Of a stretch of 64,000 bases of DNA, positions 61,875 to 64,000 are shown one piece after another. The DNA is from Cymodocea nodosa. Taxonomy: Eukaryota; Streptophyta; Magnoliopsida; Alismatales; Cymodoceaceae. The DNA lies in NCBI GenBank assembly GCA_036874045.1, contig CM072347.1, positions 1,614,501 to 1,678,500 on the forward strand, given 5' to 3'. The position numbers and the translations under genes were made by a program. Position 1 is the first letter of the stretch. Every line of letters starts with the position of its first letter. The notes beneath the pieces were generated by a model, which ran no database searches, was not told the DNA's origin, and worked only from the letters and a program-made list of their open reading frames with translations.

Positions 61875-63003
61875 TACAATAAGACGAGAAATTAGGAAAT
61901 TTCCAATAGACAAATTTACACTTAGAATTTTCTTTAGGTTTATATTTGTTTGTCTTAATTATAAAGAAATAATCAAAGAATTTCAAGAAGAAATACCTTG
62001 GTGTTTGTTATTTAATCTTTCTTTTTATATGAAATCCCTAATCTATTCAAGGGGTGGGGTCAATAACAAAATTGTTACAATTATGAAAAGATGAATACAA
62101 CGGCAGCGTTTCTAAGCATAGCAGCCCATAACAGCCACTAGGAGATATCAAGGCTTCGACTACAAGGTATGGTCAAGGCATCCATTTGGACTTGGCCATG
62201 GGACTCCGTAGGGAGACTTCCAATGCTTCTGGGTGTATGTTATTTGCTAATGACATAATTTACTTGATAAAAGTAAGTCAAGAATTAGTTCAAAATTGGA
62301 ATTATGAAGAAATATTTTAGAGTCTAAAAGATTTAGATTGAGTAGGACAAAAATTGAATATCTAAAATGTAGGTTTAATAAAAATAAGAATAATGATGAA
62401 GGTATATATATAGATAATCATAAGGTTCACAAAAAGTAAGTCTTTGAAATACTTATGTTAGATCTATAATAAGTAGTGATGATAATATTATAAAGGATGT
62501 TATTCATAGGATTAAAATAAGATTGATGAATTGGAGAAATGTTTCTAAAGTATTATGTCATAGGAAGATACTCTTCAAATTAAAAAAATAATTCTAAAAA
62601 ATTATCATTTGTCCAATTATATTTTATGGTTTAGAATGCTAGATTGTAAAGCATGACTATATGCAAAAAGTTAGTGTCATTAAAATACATATTTTTAGAT
62701 GGATGAATGGTAATATTATAAGGGATAAGTTAAAAAACAATTTTACTGTAAATAGAGTAGGAATTATACCTATTGACTATAAGATAAAATAAAATTAGCT
62801 TAAGAGATCGAGGAATGCATTAGTTAAAAGAGTAGAATTAATTAGTACAAAATAAATTAAAAGAAGTAGAGGTAAGTTTAAAATTGTCAAAAAAGATTTA
62901 AATTTATATAATTTAATTGAAATTTTGACAGTAAATAAAAATACTTGAAAGAAAATGATTCATGTGACTGACCCCATATAATGTGATTATGGCTTAGATT
63001 AGA
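61875..63003 (+). mobile_element. RTE-clade LINE, 5'-truncated, with inner insertion
   Basis: Broken reverse transcriptase text: 'FQ.TNLHLEFSLGLYLF' up to 62010, then 'GCMLFANDIIYLI' from 62232 (catalytic FADD reads FAND). The downstream 'LKDLD'/'FRLSRTKIEYLKC' region follows in shifting frames. It matches the minus-strand RTE at 5478-6462 and ends with the same 'atggcttagattag'-type tail. A 218-bp insert splits it. Confidence 0.75.
62014..62231 (-). mobile_element. Short retroposon inside RTE with 14-bp target duplication
   Basis: Flanks ggtgtttgttattt (62000-62013) and ggtgtatgttattt (62232-62245) are 14-bp direct repeats with one mismatch. On the minus strand the insert ends in an A-rich 'tataaaaagaaagatt' and resembles a LINE 3' tail ('GCTGTTATGGGCTGC'). 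This is the mark of LINE-driven insertion. Confidence 0.7.
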
Positions 63004-63480
63004 TATCCATTTACTCATTCATCTAATCCCCTATATAATACTCTCACAATAAGAACAAGAATTCAATTAATATATTTCAATGCATATTTCATAGAATCTT
63101 GGAAATGTCTTTAGTATCTTTCATGTCATTATAGCGAGAGAGTATATGATTATATTGTAGTTTAGACATTCTAAATATGCCATAAATCTTGCCCTCCATT
63201 TTGTTTTCAAGGGTGGAGCTAAAGAAATGGACCCCACTAACACATATTTTAACAATAAGATACAATAGAAAAGGCTAGATACACCTACCATCTATTTAGT
63301 TTTATTAAGGTGTCATTGAAAGTCCATGTAGCATCTAATGCCTTTGTCATAGTGAAGGAAGCCATTTTTGCAAGGATCAAACTTAATGTGCCAACCAAAG
63401 AGAGAATCCATTGATGTTGATGTAAGAGTGGTGATAGGTAGGCAATAAGGTCTTGGTCTCTAATGATGTTGATGGCTAAA
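63004..63480. other. Unassigned stretch
   Basis: No coding or repeat signal I can name, between the RTE tail and the next LINE. Confidence 0.4.
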
Positions 63481-64000
63481 AGAAGGCGATTGGAACTCTT
63501 GGTATTTTCATACAATTATTAATTGGAGAAAGCGAGTTAATTACCTTGAATATATATTGTCTACTCCTCACTTTCATGACTCAAAAGAGCTACTAGTTGA
63601 ACAAGGGAGGCTATTTTTTCAAAATCCGTTGATGTCCAAGGGTTGTCATATGAACATTGATCTTCTCAATCTCATTCCCACCATTGTAAACAATGCAAAC
63701 AATAAGGATTTTTCTTGTGGTTGTACCCTTGACTGCTCCTAAATAGTCGCCTTCTTATCTCTTAGCTCGAAGAAGGATTGTCCCTAGATTTCAAGGACTT
63801 TCAGCCCAACATCTTCGTAATGCAATGTATAAAATCATCACTAAAATTTTTACTAATCAACTGGCATTGATTTTAGATAAGCTAATTCTGGATAATCAAG
63901 GGGCTTTCGTCCAAGGCTGATGTATTTTTGATAACATTGCCCTTACCTAAGAGCTTGCTTAGAAGATTAATTCCAATGATAGAGGGGGAATGTTATTCTT
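63481..64000 (+). mobile_element. L1-type LINE ORF2 piece, cut by window end
   Basis: Plus-strand text 'LLVEQGRLFFQNPLMS' and 'NIDLLNLIPTIVNNANNKDF' is the region before the reverse transcriptase. From 63780 comes 'LRNAMYKIITKIFTNQLALILDKLI', 'NQGAFVQG' and 'CIFDNIAL', the N-terminal part of the L1 reverse transcriptase. Stops interrupt it. It is related to the LINE at 18839-20480 but not the same copy. Confidence 0.75.

Overview
This is plant nuclear DNA, most likely from a eudicot with large, repeat-filled introns; the sequence does not fix the species. The evidence is spliceosomal introns, 72-nt phase-2 leucine-rich-repeat exons, a receptor kinase of the plant-only LRR-VIII-2 (LRR-malectin) class, a plant APC11 gene, and Ty1/copia, L1-type LINE and RTE elements.

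The window is built on a decayed receptor-kinase cluster. Bases 1-158 are the 3' flank of a copy lying off the left edge. Copy 1 (161-32194, +) keeps 23 of 24 exons in readable frame over about 32 kb. It has lost its promoter and start exon, and its kinase has Asn in place of the catalytic Asp. Copy 2 (33805-45351, +) has every exon including the signal peptide, but a 1-nt deletion in the second malectin exon puts the kinase out of frame. Copy 3 (61021-57997, -) is seen only from that same exon to the stop and carries a separate 10-nt deletion there. Copy 4 (56480-55348, -) is two exon scraps. All three long copies look like pseudogenes by different routes.

The one ordinary gene is APC11 (47.6-54.6 kb, +), the RING-H2 subunit of the anaphase-promoting complex. 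It lies between the convergent arms of the cluster. Its first coding intron starts like a U12-type intron and does not join in frame at the obvious acceptor.

Mobile elements explain most of the size. In copy 1, intron 3 holds a LINE end, a tRNA-like SINE and an RTE fragment. Intron 10 holds a non-coding LTR element whose left LTR was hit by a full-length, mutated copia element. Intron 17 (11.6 kb) holds an L1 LINE, an antisense copia, a sense copia cut by a 1.83-kb solo LTR, and another LINE cut by a MITE-like insert. Copy 2 carries an internally deleted LINE in the matching intron 17, and copy 3 carries LINE, RTE and retroposon pieces upstream. I found no operon, CRISPR, phage or evidently new biochemical system. 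The points of most interest are the gene-death routes, the odd APC11 intron and an LTR with a CACGTG-bearing repeat array.
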